Shown here piece after piece: positions 1-8,523 of a DNA stretch of 64,000 nt. Made by a program: the position numbers and the translations under genes. The notes under the pieces were generated by a model. It made no database searches. It worked only from the letters and a program-made list of their open reading frames with translations, and was not told where the DNA came from. This DNA is from an uncultured Muribaculaceae bacterium (GTDB lineage: Bacteria > Bacteroidota > Bacteroidia > Bacteroidales > Muribaculaceae): contig CAJTPK010000003.1 in assembly GCA_910578075.1 (NCBI GenBank), positions 83,215 through 147,214 of the forward strand. The letters run 5' to 3'. Every line of letters starts with the position of its first letter. Positions within the stretch are counted from its first letter, which is position 1.

Positions 1-85
1 GCGGTTTGTTGTCAACAATCCTCGGGTTTATAGTGTTATTTGTTTAGATAAGTGGCTGATCATGTTGTCAGCTGTAGGTATCCAC

Positions 86-435
86 TAAGAGTCCGTCTCA
101 TAAAAAATTTAGCTTTAGGGGACGCATGCCAGAGCTGATTTTGGATTTGCAGAATCAGGAGCATAGCGGGCTATGTGACTGATTCAAAAATACAAAAGCA
201 GCCGGGCATGCGGGACTAAGGTAATTTTTCATGAAAGAGACTTAACTATAAATATGTATAATTTTTAACTTCAAACATTTCCGTTTTGTTAAAATTACTT
301 CAGACCGGCTTCTTTCCGGTTAATTTATCCAATCCCTCAGGTCACAACCGAAAGGTTGCTCCCTTTCGCGATTGAATAAATTATCTCGGAAACAAGCCGC
401 CCCTAAAGTTAAATTTTTTATGAGACGGACTCTAA
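86..435. mobile_element. MITE-like element with 33-34 bp terminal inverted repeats
   Basis: Positions 88-121 and 400-433 are inverted repeats of 34 bp with one mismatch. They begin AGAGTCCGTCTCATAAAA. The trinucleotide TAA directly flanks both ends (86-88 and 433-435), as a 3-bp target duplication would. There is no transposase reading frame inside, so this is a non-autonomous element or deletion derivative. A TNA-type duplication is typical of some IS5-family groups, but that assignment is inference. The right end lies 12 bp before the aquaporin start codon, so the element forms that gene's upstream region. Bases 1-85 hold nothing I can identify. Confidence 0.8.
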
Positions 436-447
436 ACAAACAAGATT

Positions 448-1173
448 ATGAAAAAGTATTTAGCAGAGATGATCGGTACTTTCGTGCTGACTCTCATGGG
501 CTGCGGAGCAGCAGTTTTCGCCGGAATCGGTCTGGGCACGACAGGTTACGGAATATCTACACTTGGCGTTGCGTTCGCATTCGGTCTTTCTGTGATTGCC
601 ATGGCTTATACCATCGGTAATATTTCGGGATGCCATATCAATCCGGCAATCTCGTTAGGTGTATGGGCGAGCGGGCGTATGAGTGGCAAAGAAGCTGCCG
701 GTTACATGTTCTTTCAGGTGATAGGTGCTATCATTGCTTCTGCCGTGATCTATTTCCTTGTACATACCGGAAACGAAGGTGGAATATCAGCAGTGTTCAA
801 TGACACGACAACCACCGGTGCCAACTCTTATCTGCCGGGAAATGCTCTTCCCGCGTTTGTCGCTGAGTTTGTATTCACATTTATCTTCGTGTTAGTGGTG
901 CTCGGCACTACGGATTCCAAGAAAGGTGCAGGCGCGTTTGCCGGTCTCGCTATTGGTCTGACGCTCGTCCTTGTGCATATCGCATGTATTCCTATCACCG
1001 GCACATCTGTGAATCCGGCGCGTTCGATCGGTCCTGCCATCTTCGCGTGCATACAGGGTGACTGCACTCCGATCTCGCAGATCTGGCTGTTTATCGTAGC
1101 TCCGCTGGCTGGCGCTCTGGTGAGTGCTATCGTCTGGAACTATTTCAGCCCCACAAAGATTGAGAAAGAATAA
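448..1173 (+). CDS. aqpZ: Aquaporin Z-type water channel
   Basis: A 241-residue major intrinsic protein with six predicted membrane helices. Both NPA boxes are intact: HINPA at residues 64-67 and SVNPA at 187-191. His177, Thr186 and Arg192 have the same spacing as the narrow selectivity filter of E. coli AqpZ (H174, T183, R189), so water rather than glycerol is the likely substrate. Length is normal for the family. The ATG at 448 follows AAACAAACAAGATT and lies just inside the chromosome from the MITE right end, so the native promoter may have been displaced or replaced. A strong hairpin follows the stop. It appears to be a single-gene unit. Confidence 0.93.
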   Translation: MKKYLAEMIGTFVLTLMGCGAAVFAGIGLGTTGYGISTLGVAFAFGLSVIAMAYTIGNISGCHINPAISLGVWASGRMSGKEAAGYMFFQVIGAIIASAVIYFLVHTGNEGGISAVFNDTTTTGANSYLPGNALPAFVAEFVFTFIFVLVVLGTTDSKKGAGAFAGLAIGLTLVLVHIACIPITGTSVNPARSIGPAIFACIQGDCTPISQIWLFIVAPLAGALVSAIVWNYFSPTKIEKE

Positions 1174-1193
1174 AATTTGAAATGATATATGCA

Positions 1194-1229
1194 GACTCCC
1201 CCGTCTTTGTGTGATGAGACGGGGGAGTC
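1194..1229 (+). terminator. Hairpin terminator after aqpZ
   Basis: GACTCCCCCGTCT pairs perfectly with AGACGGGGGAGTC, a 13-bp stem with a 10-nt loop, 20 bp after the stop. The trailing sequence GTTATAT has only a weak T tract. Confidence 0.7.
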
Positions 1230-1268
1230 GTTATATCATGAGGATATGTAAAGCTTTTATGGGCAGGA

Positions 1269-1299
1269 TTGTGTGTGTGGCAAATATTTGTTAATTTTG
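1269..1299 (+). promoter_or_regulatory. Bacteroidetes promoter giving a leaderless GTG-start mRNA
   Basis: TTG at 1269-1271, a 20-bp spacer, then TAATTTTG at 1292-1299. Only 4 nt separate the -7 box from the GTG at 1304, so the transcript should begin at or next to the start codon. Confidence 0.7.
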
Positions 1300-1303
1300 C
1301 AGT

Positions 1304-1651
1304 GTGAAAAAGTCGTTCGCCCGCATAATTGTGTCGTTCGTGATGGTAGTGTTCGTAAACTTCATGTTTTCGAACGCTATATTCACACATGTGCATAAGG
1401 GGCTCGACGGCCGGCAGGTGGCTCACTCGCATCCATACTTACCCTCTTCCGGCCATACACATTCCTCTAATTCTTTGGATCTCACGGCAGCTTTTAATGC
1501 CTCTGCTTCAGCTGCGGTGGCGGTGACTGCACTGGTGTTATTGTCACCGAAGGTAGTATGTGATACCGTTGAGGATGACACTGCCCCACACATGATAATC
1601 ATTCATCATGTGGTCAAAGCGTTGAGGGCTCCTCCTGCGTTGCGGATATGA
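1304..1651 (+). CDS. Small His-rich exported protein upstream of a TonB receptor
   Basis: A 115-residue protein of no recognised family. Residues 1-26 are a signal-peptide-like or anchor helix, followed by a His-rich stretch (HVHKG, then HSHPYLPSSGHTHS). A second hydrophobic helix lies near residues 65-85, with two or three further histidines near the C-terminus. The GTG start is chosen because the next in-frame ATG would remove the signal region and because a promoter ends 4 nt upstream. The receptor gene starts 79 bp downstream on the same strand. The His clusters suggest binding of a transition metal such as zinc in the periplasm, making it a possible partner of the receptor. That role is inferred, not demonstrated. 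Confidence 0.65.
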   Translation: MKKSFARIIVSFVMVVFVNFMFSNAIFTHVHKGLDGRQVAHSHPYLPSSGHTHSSNSLDLTAAFNASASAAVAVTALVLLSPKVVCDTVEDDTAPHMIIIHHVVKALRAPPALRI

Positions 1652-1730
1652 TATGAACTTTTACCTGGTGCAGAAAAGTTTTCTGTAGACCGGGATCTTT
1701 ACGTCTATAACATATATCGCAAAATCCATA

Positions 1731-3818
1731 ATGTCCAAAAAAATATTTTTTGCGGTCATGGCTCCGGTCATGACTGTCGCTGCGTATGCTGATACGCCCG
1801 CACAGCTCACAGAAGAGCAGCTCGATTCTATAGCAGATGTTTTCATGCTTGATCAAGTGGTTGTCACCAGTTCCAAAAGTGAGGTCAAGCGTCGTCAGAG
1901 TCCTTCACTCGTAAATGTGATGACCGGTAAACTTCTTACCACTGTCGGTGCCTGTTCGCTCGCAGACGGTCTTGATTTTCAACCCGGAGTGCGGGTCGAG
2001 AATGATTGTCAGAACTGCGGTTTCACACAAGTGCGGATCAATGGTCTTGATGGTCACTATTCTCAGATCCTCATGAATTCACGTCCCGTTTTCTCTGCCT
2101 TGACGGGTGTATACGGTCTTGAACAGATTCCGGCTAATATGATCGACCGGATAGAGGTGATGAGAGGGGGAGGATCCGCGCTTTTCGGCTCCTCGGCAAT
2201 CGGGGGTACTATCAATATTATAACAAAAGACCCCCGCACGAATTCGGCCAAGGTGTCGCATACCCTGACATCGATAGGACCATCCGGTTCTCTCGACAAC
2301 AATACCACACTGAATGCCTCTGTTGTCACAAACAATGACAAGGCGGGAATCTTCATCTATGGTCAGAGCCGTTATAGAGATGGCTACGATCATAACGGTG
2401 ACGGTTTCACGGAGGTTGCTCAGTTGAAGACCCAGACTCTTGGGGCGAGAACATTTTTCCGTACATCCGAATCCTCGAAACTCTCGTTGGAATATCATAA
2501 CACCCATGAATACCGCAGGGGCGGAGACCAGCTTGATGTCCCTGCTCACCAGGCGATGATTGCAGAGCAGGTTGAGCATAACATACATGGAGCGGAGGTT
2601 ACCTATGACATATGGCCTCGTGACCGTCGCGATCATGTGTCGGTATTTTCGGCAATGATGGCCACAAAACGTAACAGCTACTATGGTTCAGATATGGACC
2701 CTGATGCGTACGGACGAACATCAGACCTTGTGGTGACAGCCGGAACACAGTGGACCCACCCGATCTCGAAGTTCTTGTTCATGCCCGCTGAGTTGGTAGC
2801 CGGTCTTGAATACTCTCACAATCGACTTCATGACGTGACTGTAGGTTACGGACATGATATTCTACAGAATGTAAATATTTTCAGTGGTTATCTGCAGAAT
2901 GAATGGCGCGATGAGAAGTGGGGATTCCTGATCGGTGCCCGTCTCGACAAGCACTCATTGATAAAGAATCCCATTGTGTCGCCGCGTGCCAATATCCGTT
3001 TCAACCCGTCGCGCAGCGCGAATTTCAGATTGTCATATTCTACCGGCTTCCGTTCACCGCAGGCATACGATGAGGATTTCCACGTGGCTATAGTAGGTGG
3101 TGAGCGGGTGGTTACAGTGCTTGCCCCCGACTTGAAGCAGGAAAGCTCGCAGAGTGTAAGTGCCTCCGCTGACCTGTATCACACTTTCGGAAACGTTCAG
3201 ACAAATCTTCTCATAGAGGGGTTCTTTACGGATCTCCGTGATGTATTCGCGCTTCGCCAGCTTGATGGACTTGATGCGCAGGGGAACGCGGTGCTCGAGC
3301 GCTACAATGGTTCCGGCGCACGTGTGTTCGGTATGAATATAGAGGCAAAAGCATTCTTCTCCTCGCATTTTGACATACAGGCGGGAGTGACGTTGCAGCG
3401 CAGCCGTTACAAGAAGCCGGAGGTATGGAGTGACAATCCTGATGTGCCGGCGGAGAAACGCATGTTCCGCACGCCGGACGTGTATGGATATTTCACAGCC
3501 AACTGGGAGATTATACCCAAGCTGAAGGCAATTTTCACAGGTACGTTGACCGGTCCGATGACCGTACAGCATCTGGAAGGATCAGGCACTGATGTCGATC
3601 TTGCGGTGCGCACGGAGTCATTCTTCGATGCCTCTGTTAAATTGAGCTATTGTCTCACTCTTTTTAAGAAAGTGGATCTTGACCTCACTGCGGGGATAAC
3701 AAATATCTTCAATTCGTATCAGCGAGATTTTGACACCGGTTCCCGTCGAGATTCAGGCTACATGTATGGTCCGTCACTACCGCGCTGTCTAACGTTCGGA
3801 GTCTCCGTCGGAATCTGA
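1731..3818 (+). CDS. TonB-dependent outer-membrane receptor (metal/cofactor type)
   Basis: A 695-residue receptor. It has a short signal peptide (residues 1-20), a TonB-box-like segment before residue 45 (DQVVVTSS), a plug domain to about residue 170 with RIEVMRGGGSALFGS, and a C-terminal beta barrel. It lacks the N-terminal carboxypeptidase-like domain of SusC glycan receptors, so it fits the siderophore, heme, cobalamin or metal class better. Two plug cysteines (CQNC) are unusual. Co-location with the His-rich protein points to a metal, though the substrate is not determined. The last 30 bases overlap the convergent MATE gene, so no room remains for a terminator between them. Confidence 0.88.
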   Translation: MSKKIFFAVMAPVMTVAAYADTPAQLTEEQLDSIADVFMLDQVVVTSSKSEVKRRQSPSLVNVMTGKLLTTVGACSLADGLDFQPGVRVENDCQNCGFTQVRINGLDGHYSQILMNSRPVFSALTGVYGLEQIPANMIDRIEVMRGGGSALFGSSAIGGTINIITKDPRTNSAKVSHTLTSIGPSGSLDNNTTLNASVVTNNDKAGIFIYGQSRYRDGYDHNGDGFTEVAQLKTQTLGARTFFRTSESSKLSLEYHNTHEYRRGGDQLDVPAHQAMIAEQVEHNIHGAEVTYDIWPRDRRDHVSVFSAMMATKRNSYYGSDMDPDAYGRTSDLVVTAGTQWTHPISKFLFMPAELVAGLEYSHNRLHDVTVGYGHDILQNVNIFSGYLQNEWRDEKWGFLIGARLDKHSLIKNPIVSPRANIRFNPSRSANFRLSYSTGFRSPQAYDEDFHVAIVGGERVVTVLAPDLKQESSQSVSASADLYHTFGNVQTNLLIEGFFTDLRDVFALRQLDGLDAQGNAVLERYNGSGARVFGMNIEAKAFFSSHFDIQAGVTLQRSRYKKPEVWSDNPDVPAEKRMFRTPDVYGYFTANWEIIPKLKAIFTGTLTGPMTVQHLEGSGTDVDLAVRTESFFDASVKLSYCLTLFKKVDLDLTAGITNIFNSYQRDFDTGSRRDSGYMYGPSLPRCLTFGVSVGI

Positions 3819-5231
3819 TGTGGTTCCAGATAGCCCACCCGTGTACCAGCGAGTGAACAACAGGCGTATAAGGAAGATCGTTCCTCTGAATATAAGTTCT
3901 ATGCACATTGCTGTCCATACGCCTCGCAATCCCATGGAGCGTGCGAGTAGCCAAGCCAAAGGAACTCTTACAACCCAGATACTGCCGAAATTCATGATGG
4001 CGGGAAGTGTGGTCTGACCGACACCGACAAATACACCGTAAGCCACTATGGATGCGGCGAACATCGGTTCTGCGAAAGCCTCGATGCGGAGCACTTCCGC
4101 ACCGAGGCTTTTGATCTCTTCCACGGGAGTGATAACCGACATTATGTCAGTGGCGAAGAAATACATCAGCACGCCCATCACCGACATTATGGCCATGCCT
4201 AATCCTACCGACATGAATCCGAACTGCCGCACAAGCCGAGGTCTCCCGGCGCCATGGCTTTGCCCTGTCAATGCTGTTGCCGCATCCCCGATACCGTAAC
4301 CGGGCATATAGCAAAGGCTTTCTGCCGTGACGGCGAAGGCATTCGCGGCTATCGCGACAATGCCTAACGGTGCCACTATCATGGTGATGGCTATCTGCGC
4401 TCCACATATCACTCCATGTTCAAGCGTCATGGGCGCGGAGATGGATGCGGCTTTGCGGGTGATGAAGCGGGTGGGGCGGAAACTGCCTTTACTTCTGAAG
4501 ATACGTAGCTCAGGCTGACGTACACAGGCATAATACATAACGACAGCCGCACAGATCGCTTCTGCACCCACAGTGCCCAATGCCGCTCCGAGGACACCGA
4601 GATCCGCACCGGGGATAGTGAGGGTGAATGTCCCGAGATCGTAATGATGTGTCGGGAATATCAAAAGAAAATTCAGTATGCAATCGAGAGCGCACATCAT
4701 TCCGCTCAATATGCTCGGCACTTTCATGTTGCCCACACACCGCAGAACGCCGCAACCGAGATAATTCAGTGTCAGCAGAGGAAGGGCAGCTACGAAAACG
4801 ATGAAATATAATGAAGACTTGGGGCAGATGGTTTCTGATCCACCTAACCAATGTGGTAGCGGAAAAGCGATCGCGATTCCGATTATAGCTGTAATAATGC
4901 TGAAAATGAGGCTTGAGGTGATACCCTCGCGTAGCACCTTGCGGGCGCCTTCGTCATCCCGGGCTCCCACGCAGTGTGCAACCTGCACGGAATATCCGGA
5001 AGTCATCGCGGAGCATATGCCCCAAAATAGCCAGAGGCTTGTGGATACCAATCCGATGGATGCGGAGTCGTCAGCCCCAAGCCGCCCCACCATCGAAGCG
5101 TCTATATATTGCATTGCGATGCTCGACAGTTGGGCGAGCATCGCAGGCAGGGATAATGATACGGTTAGGCTGAGCCGTTGTCGCCATGACAGGCTCTTCC
5201 CTTCCCGTATAAGTTTGATATCTGTTGTCAA
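3789..5231 (-). CDS. MATE-family multidrug/cation antiporter
   Basis: A 480-residue integral membrane protein with about twelve helices in two related halves. It has the MATE hallmark at the N-terminus (PAMLAQLSSIAMQYIDASMV), with GRLG following. Such proteins export cationic compounds in exchange for Na+ or H+. The start appears to be TTG at 5231, because TTGA overlaps the stop of the upstream patB gene and the next ATG falls inside helix 1. This is the third gene of a leftward operon (DUF3737, patB, MATE). The C-terminal tail, rich in Ser and Asp, is encoded in the 30-bp overlap with the convergent TonB receptor and may be a recent extension. Confidence 0.9.
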   Translation of the reverse strand: MTTDIKLIREGKSLSWRQRLSLTVSLSLPAMLAQLSSIAMQYIDASMVGRLGADDSASIGLVSTSLWLFWGICSAMTSGYSVQVAHCVGARDDEGARKVLREGITSSLIFSIITAIIGIAIAFPLPHWLGGSETICPKSSLYFIVFVAALPLLTLNYLGCGVLRCVGNMKVPSILSGMMCALDCILNFLLIFPTHHYDLGTFTLTIPGADLGVLGAALGTVGAEAICAAVVMYYACVRQPELRIFRSKGSFRPTRFITRKAASISAPMTLEHGVICGAQIAITMIVAPLGIVAIAANAFAVTAESLCYMPGYGIGDAATALTGQSHGAGRPRLVRQFGFMSVGLGMAIMSVMGVLMYFFATDIMSVITPVEEIKSLGAEVLRIEAFAEPMFAASIVAYGVFVGVGQTTLPAIMNFGSIWVVRVPLAWLLARSMGLRGVWTAMCIELIFRGTIFLIRLLFTRWYTGGLSGTTSDSDGDSER

Positions 5232-6385
5232 TTCAGTGCGTTGATGATCCTGTTGAGAGCTTCTTCAAGACGGGCTCGGGGGCACGCGTAGTTTATGCGG
5301 ATATAGCCTTCGCCGTGATACATCGCTCCGGAATTGATTCTTACCTTTGCCTTTTCAATGAGCATTCTTTCCATTTCATCAGAAGTCATGCCGGTCGGCC
5401 GGATATCTACCCATGCGAGATACGTTGCTTCTGAGCAGCAGACTTTGAGTTGTGGAAGCTCGCGTGAGAATCGTTCCCGAAGATAAACGTAGTTGGCATC
5501 AAGATAGACGTTGAGGGCGTCAAGCCATTCTCCGCCTTCATTATATGCCGCCATAAGTCCCTCGACTCCGAATGGATTTACATCGCACACTTCGTTGTCG
5601 TTGACTGCGCGGTCAACAAGATCGCGGGTTGCAGCATCGGGGCAGACTATATTGGAAATCTGAAGACCGGCAGTGTTGAATGCCTTGCTTGGAGAGCAGC
5701 AAACGATAGCCTCGCTATCGATAGTGGCATACGGAATATACTCATATTCTGAATGGATGAGCTCGCAGTGGATCTCATCGCTGATCACCCGCACGCCATG
5801 TCTGCGGCAGATCTCTTTTACCTGTTCCAACTCTTCGCGTGTCCATACGCGTCCGGTGGGGTTCTGCGGATTGCAGAGCAACAGAAGTTTGTTGGTCGGG
5901 TCTGAAGCCACTTTCTCAAGATGATCGAAATCTATCTCATATGTGAAACCATCTTCAAGTTCAATGCGGCGCAACGGGTTGTAAATCTCGCGACAGCCGT
6001 TGTTCCTGACGGAGGAGAAGAAACAGTTATATGCGGGAGTCTGGATTATCACACCGTCTCCGGCTGATGTGAGCGCTTTTATGATTGCTGATAATGCCGG
6101 GACAACACCTGGGGTGTAGATTACATTGTCACGGTTGATATCCCATCCATGGCGGCTGGAGAACCAGTGGCATAGAGCGTCATAATACTTTTCAGGCACG
6201 CGGACATATCCGAATATGCCGGAGGATACGCGTCTCTGGAGGGCTTCTGTAACGGCTGGAGCGGTACGGAAGTCCATATCGGCTACCCACAGAGGCAGAA
6301 TGCCTTCGCTCTTGTCTGAGTCCCATTTTACGCAGGCAGTGCCGCGTCTTTGGGTCAGTTCATCGAAGTTGAATCCGCTGTTCAT
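5228..6385 (-). CDS. patB: PatB/MalY-type C-S lyase (fold-type I PLP enzyme)
   Basis: A 385-residue PLP-dependent enzyme of the PatB/MalY branch of class I/II aminotransferases. Members cleave cystathionine or cysteine to give a thiol or sulfide, pyruvate and ammonia. The sequence shows NPQNPTGRVW, the aspartate in VISDEIH, and the PLP lysine in SPSKAFN, followed by the C-terminal small domain. Its ATG overlaps the stop of the upstream DUF3737 gene as ATGA, and its own stop overlaps the MATE start, so all three are probably translationally coupled. Its precise substrate (cystathionine versus another cysteine S-conjugate) cannot be read from sequence. Confidence 0.88.
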   Translation of the reverse strand: MNSGFNFDELTQRRGTACVKWDSDKSEGILPLWVADMDFRTAPAVTEALQRRVSSGIFGYVRVPEKYYDALCHWFSSRHGWDINRDNVIYTPGVVPALSAIIKALTSAGDGVIIQTPAYNCFFSSVRNNGCREIYNPLRRIELEDGFTYEIDFDHLEKVASDPTNKLLLLCNPQNPTGRVWTREELEQVKEICRRHGVRVISDEIHCELIHSEYEYIPYATIDSEAIVCCSPSKAFNTAGLQISNIVCPDAATRDLVDRAVNDNEVCDVNPFGVEGLMAAYNEGGEWLDALNVYLDANYVYLRERFSRELPQLKVCCSEATYLAWVDIRPTGMTSDEMERMLIEKAKVRINSGAMYHGEGYIRINYACPRARLEEALNRIINALN

Positions 6386-7227
6386 AGAATGGTCTCGGTT
6401 TTTACAGGTTCGATAGCTTTTGAGTGCTCGTCGATGATTATCTCACCGAATCCACGGGCGCGGATGTGACCGCGCATTGGATTCTTGATGCTTGTGATTT
6501 CCGAATTTACGGTTGCTGTAACCTCACTGTCCTCGAACGCGAGGTCGCAGTCTGCTGCAAATTCGCAATCCTCCAGAATCAGATCACGACAATAGCATAA
6601 TGGCTGTGTGCCCGAGATCTTGCAGCGCACCAGATGCAGGCGACGGGAATGCCACCCGAGATATTCACCTATGATCTCAGAATCGTAGATAGTGACATTC
6701 TCTGTGCCCCAGAACGCATCCTTAGAATGAATCACGGCATTGCGTATCTCCACATTGCGGCAGTATTGGAATGAATAGTTGCCATTCTGATGCCAATCTT
6801 CGATGCGGATATCGTGGGAGTGCATGAAAAGATAATCGGCTTTATCAACAGATACATTGCGGATATCAACATTTGAGCAATGCCAGAGCGTTTCCTCTGC
6901 ATCCGGAATATTGACATTGCGGAGCTTGATACCGTCCATTTCACGAAACATTTTCGGAGCGTCTACCTTAGTGTCAGTCATCTCCAGATTTCGCGAATAC
7001 CATAACGCTGCACGCGCACCGGGAGTGAAAAGAGAATTGCTTACCTTGAAGCCGTCAACATGCCAGAACGGGTATTTCCCCTCAAATTTACAATGGTCAG
7101 CTTCTATGTCTGAACAGCATTTCAGGGCTGATTCTCCTGCATGGATAGTTACATTCTCCAATCTCAGTGAGCGGCTGCCGAATAACGGGCGCTCTCCGCC
7201 AAATTCCTTATCTTTGATGATTTCCAT
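6382..7227 (-). CDS. DUF3737 right-handed beta-helix protein
   Basis: A 281-residue cytosolic protein made of short repeats of roughly 20-23 residues with alternating hydrophobic residues (for example LENVTIHAGES, LRNVNIPDAEE, IRNAVIHSKDA). This is the pattern of a single-stranded beta-helix and matches the DUF3737 family. There is no signal peptide. I recall the family often being found near PatB-type lyases, and here the two overlap by four bases. Its biochemical role is unknown. It is the first gene of the operon and carries the promoter. Confidence 0.8.
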   Translation of the reverse strand: MEIIKDKEFGGERPLFGSRSLRLENVTIHAGESALKCCSDIEADHCKFEGKYPFWHVDGFKVSNSLFTPGARAALWYSRNLEMTDTKVDAPKMFREMDGIKLRNVNIPDAEETLWHCSNVDIRNVSVDKADYLFMHSHDIRIEDWHQNGNYSFQYCRNVEIRNAVIHSKDAFWGTENVTIYDSEIIGEYLGWHSRRLHLVRCKISGTQPLCYCRDLILEDCEFAADCDLAFEDSEVTATVNSEITSIKNPMRGHIRARGFGEIIIDEHSKAIEPVKTETIL

Positions 7228-7279
7228 GTCGATTGTATATTGCTATCTCCCACCGAAGGGAGGTCTCGTAATTTTATTG

Positions 7280-7287
7280 CAAAATTA
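7280..7287 (-). promoter_or_regulatory. -7 box for the DUF3737-patB-MATE operon
   Basis: On the minus strand this reads TAATTTTG. A TTTG lies 16 bp further upstream (7304-7307), somewhat closer than the usual 19-21 bp, so the -33 element is uncertain. The predicted leader is about 50 nt. Confidence 0.45.
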
Positions 7288-7317
7288 CAAAATAATCCTG
7301 ACAGCAAAATACCAGTA

Positions 7318-7830
7318 TCACCGATTTTTATACCATTTTTCATGACTAAGCAGCTTCCTCTTGACGTCAATTCCTCCAGCGTATCCGGTAATAGCGCCGT
7401 TGCAGCCGATCACTCGGTGACATGGTATGATGATCGATAACGGATTGCAGCCAATGGCATTGGCTACAGCCCTTGTGGCATTCTTATTGCCGATATATTC
7501 TGCGATCTCGGAATAACTTATGGTCTCGCCATAAAGTATGTGTGATAAAGCATCCCATACCCTTTGTTGAAAGGGGGTGCCGACAGGTGCGAGCGGCAGA
7601 TCAAACTCTTTGCGTAGACCTGCGAAGTACTCGTCGAGTTGCCTTGACGTCAGCCGGATGACTGCCTCATTCGCACTGTCAGAGTCGGTTGTCTCATTCC
7701 GTGAAGACTCGATATCCCGGATATGTCGCGTATATTTCCTGCTGTGTGGCCAATCGCAGAGCACTATGCTGCCGCCTAAAGCCGCTATTGACAATTCTCC
7801 GAAAGGAGATTGATAACTTACAAGTTTCAT
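7318..7830 (-). CDS. ogt: Methylated-DNA--protein-cysteine methyltransferase
   Basis: A 170-residue suicide repair protein that removes alkyl groups from O6-alkylguanine. The active-site motif IIPCHRVIG holds the acceptor cysteine. The DNA-binding helix-turn-helix precedes it (GETISYSEIAEYIG, then the NATRAVANAIG arginine-finger region). The N-terminal domain is short, as in Ogt/MGMT rather than Ada. Length is normal. It is transcribed leftward with a 90-bp gap before the DUF3737 operon, and its 5' side faces a MITE copy that ends about 10 bp upstream of its start. Confidence 0.92.
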   Translation of the reverse strand: MKLVSYQSPFGELSIAALGGSIVLCDWPHSRKYTRHIRDIESSRNETTDSDSANEAVIRLTSRQLDEYFAGLRKEFDLPLAPVGTPFQQRVWDALSHILYGETISYSEIAEYIGNKNATRAVANAIGCNPLSIIIPCHRVIGCNGAITGYAGGIDVKRKLLSHEKWYKNR

Positions 7831-7840
7831 ATAATAAATT

Positions 7841-8122
7841 TTTGGTGTCCGTTAAAATTTTAATCACGCAGAGTCGCGGAGCCGCAAAGGATTTATGCCG
7901 ATCAATCCGGCGCAGAGGTCGTTGCCACTCCTGCTGAGACACAGAGTCTGACGCTCCTGCTCCGCGCATTTGCCAAAATCGCCACGCGATTCTCCGTGAT
8001 CTTTATCACAGGGTTTACCAACTCAAAGCGGCTCTGCGTGATGCTTGACCATATAACGGGGTTTGTTAAAGTATAAATTTCCCATATTTATGACGGTTAT
8101 GCATATTTACCGGATACCTATA
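7841..8122 (+). mobile_element. MITE family 2, copy A (near full length)
   Basis: A roughly 280-bp element. Outer ends are imperfect inverted repeats (TTTGGTGTCCGTTAAAAT at the left; the complement of TTTACCGGATACCTA at the right). Just inside is an inner palindrome, ATCACGCAGAGTCGCGGAGC at the left and GCGGCTCTGCGTGAT at the right. No reading frame of note. Copy G (51071-51300) is its closest sister: both carry GAGACACAGAGTCTGACGCT and share almost all of the inner sequence. Confidence 0.75.
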
Positions 8123-8339
8123 ATAATAAATTGCAAAAGCCTGACGTTATACAGATAACACAACACTCACACTCACTAATTTCCGGAGGCTGCGCATCAT
8201 TAGATCGTGGTCTCCGTTTTTTTAGTGCAAAGATAGATATTTTTGACAAAAAAGCGGTGAAATCCGAAATAAAAGGATGGCATTTTCGTCGCGAAGAGTG
8301 TTAAAATCGGAGTGGGTTTCGATAAAAAAGGGGAAATAT
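8123..8339. other. Intergenic stretch without a gene
   Basis: I see no gene here. CGGAG at about 8175 and CTCCG at about 8212 could form a short stem followed by TTTTTTT, which resembles a weak rightward terminator, but no transcript feeding it is apparent. A minus-strand TATCTTTG occurs at 8228-8235 without a proper -33 element. Confidence 0.3.
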
Positions 8340-8370
8340 TTTGGATTGTAATAAAAATGATTTAAATTTG
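8340..8370 (+). promoter_or_regulatory. Upstream promoter P1 for the secreted protein gene
   Basis: TTTG at 8340-8343, a 19-bp spacer, then TAAATTTG at 8363-8370: a full consensus match. It would give a leader of about 150 nt that contains a 17-codon reading frame. Confidence 0.65.
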
Positions 8371-8416
8371 CAATCACAAGATATATATTTCGCTTAAGGT
8401 TTCGGAAAGCATCATC

Positions 8417-8470
8417 ATGAAAACTCTCATATTCCTCAAGATGCACCTGTTGCCTAACGTTCTATACTGA
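8417..8470 (+). CDS. Possible 17-aa leader peptide
   Basis: ATG at 8417 opens a 17-codon frame ending in TGA at 8468-8470 (MKTLIFLKMHLLPNVLY). It lies between promoter P1 and the second promoter P2 of the downstream secreted-protein gene. Only its position supports it. It has no terminator hairpin after it, and it may be a chance frame. Confidence 0.25.
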   Translation: MKTLIFLKMHLLPNVLY

Positions 8471-8479
8471 TTAAACTTG
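8450..8479 (+). promoter_or_regulatory. Proximal promoter P2 for the secreted protein gene
   Basis: TTG at 8450-8452, a 19-bp spacer, then TAAACTTG at 8472-8479 (one mismatch to TAnnTTTG). It would give a leader of about 40 nt before the ATG at 8524. Confidence 0.5.
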
Positions 8480-8523
8480 CATTAAGATACAAACAACAAT
8501 ATTAACTTTAAAATCAATAATTT

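Noticed and set aside
8228..8235. Minus-strand TATCTTTG as a promoter for an RNA toward 8150
   Set aside because: No -33 element at the right distance and no terminator or structure downstream.
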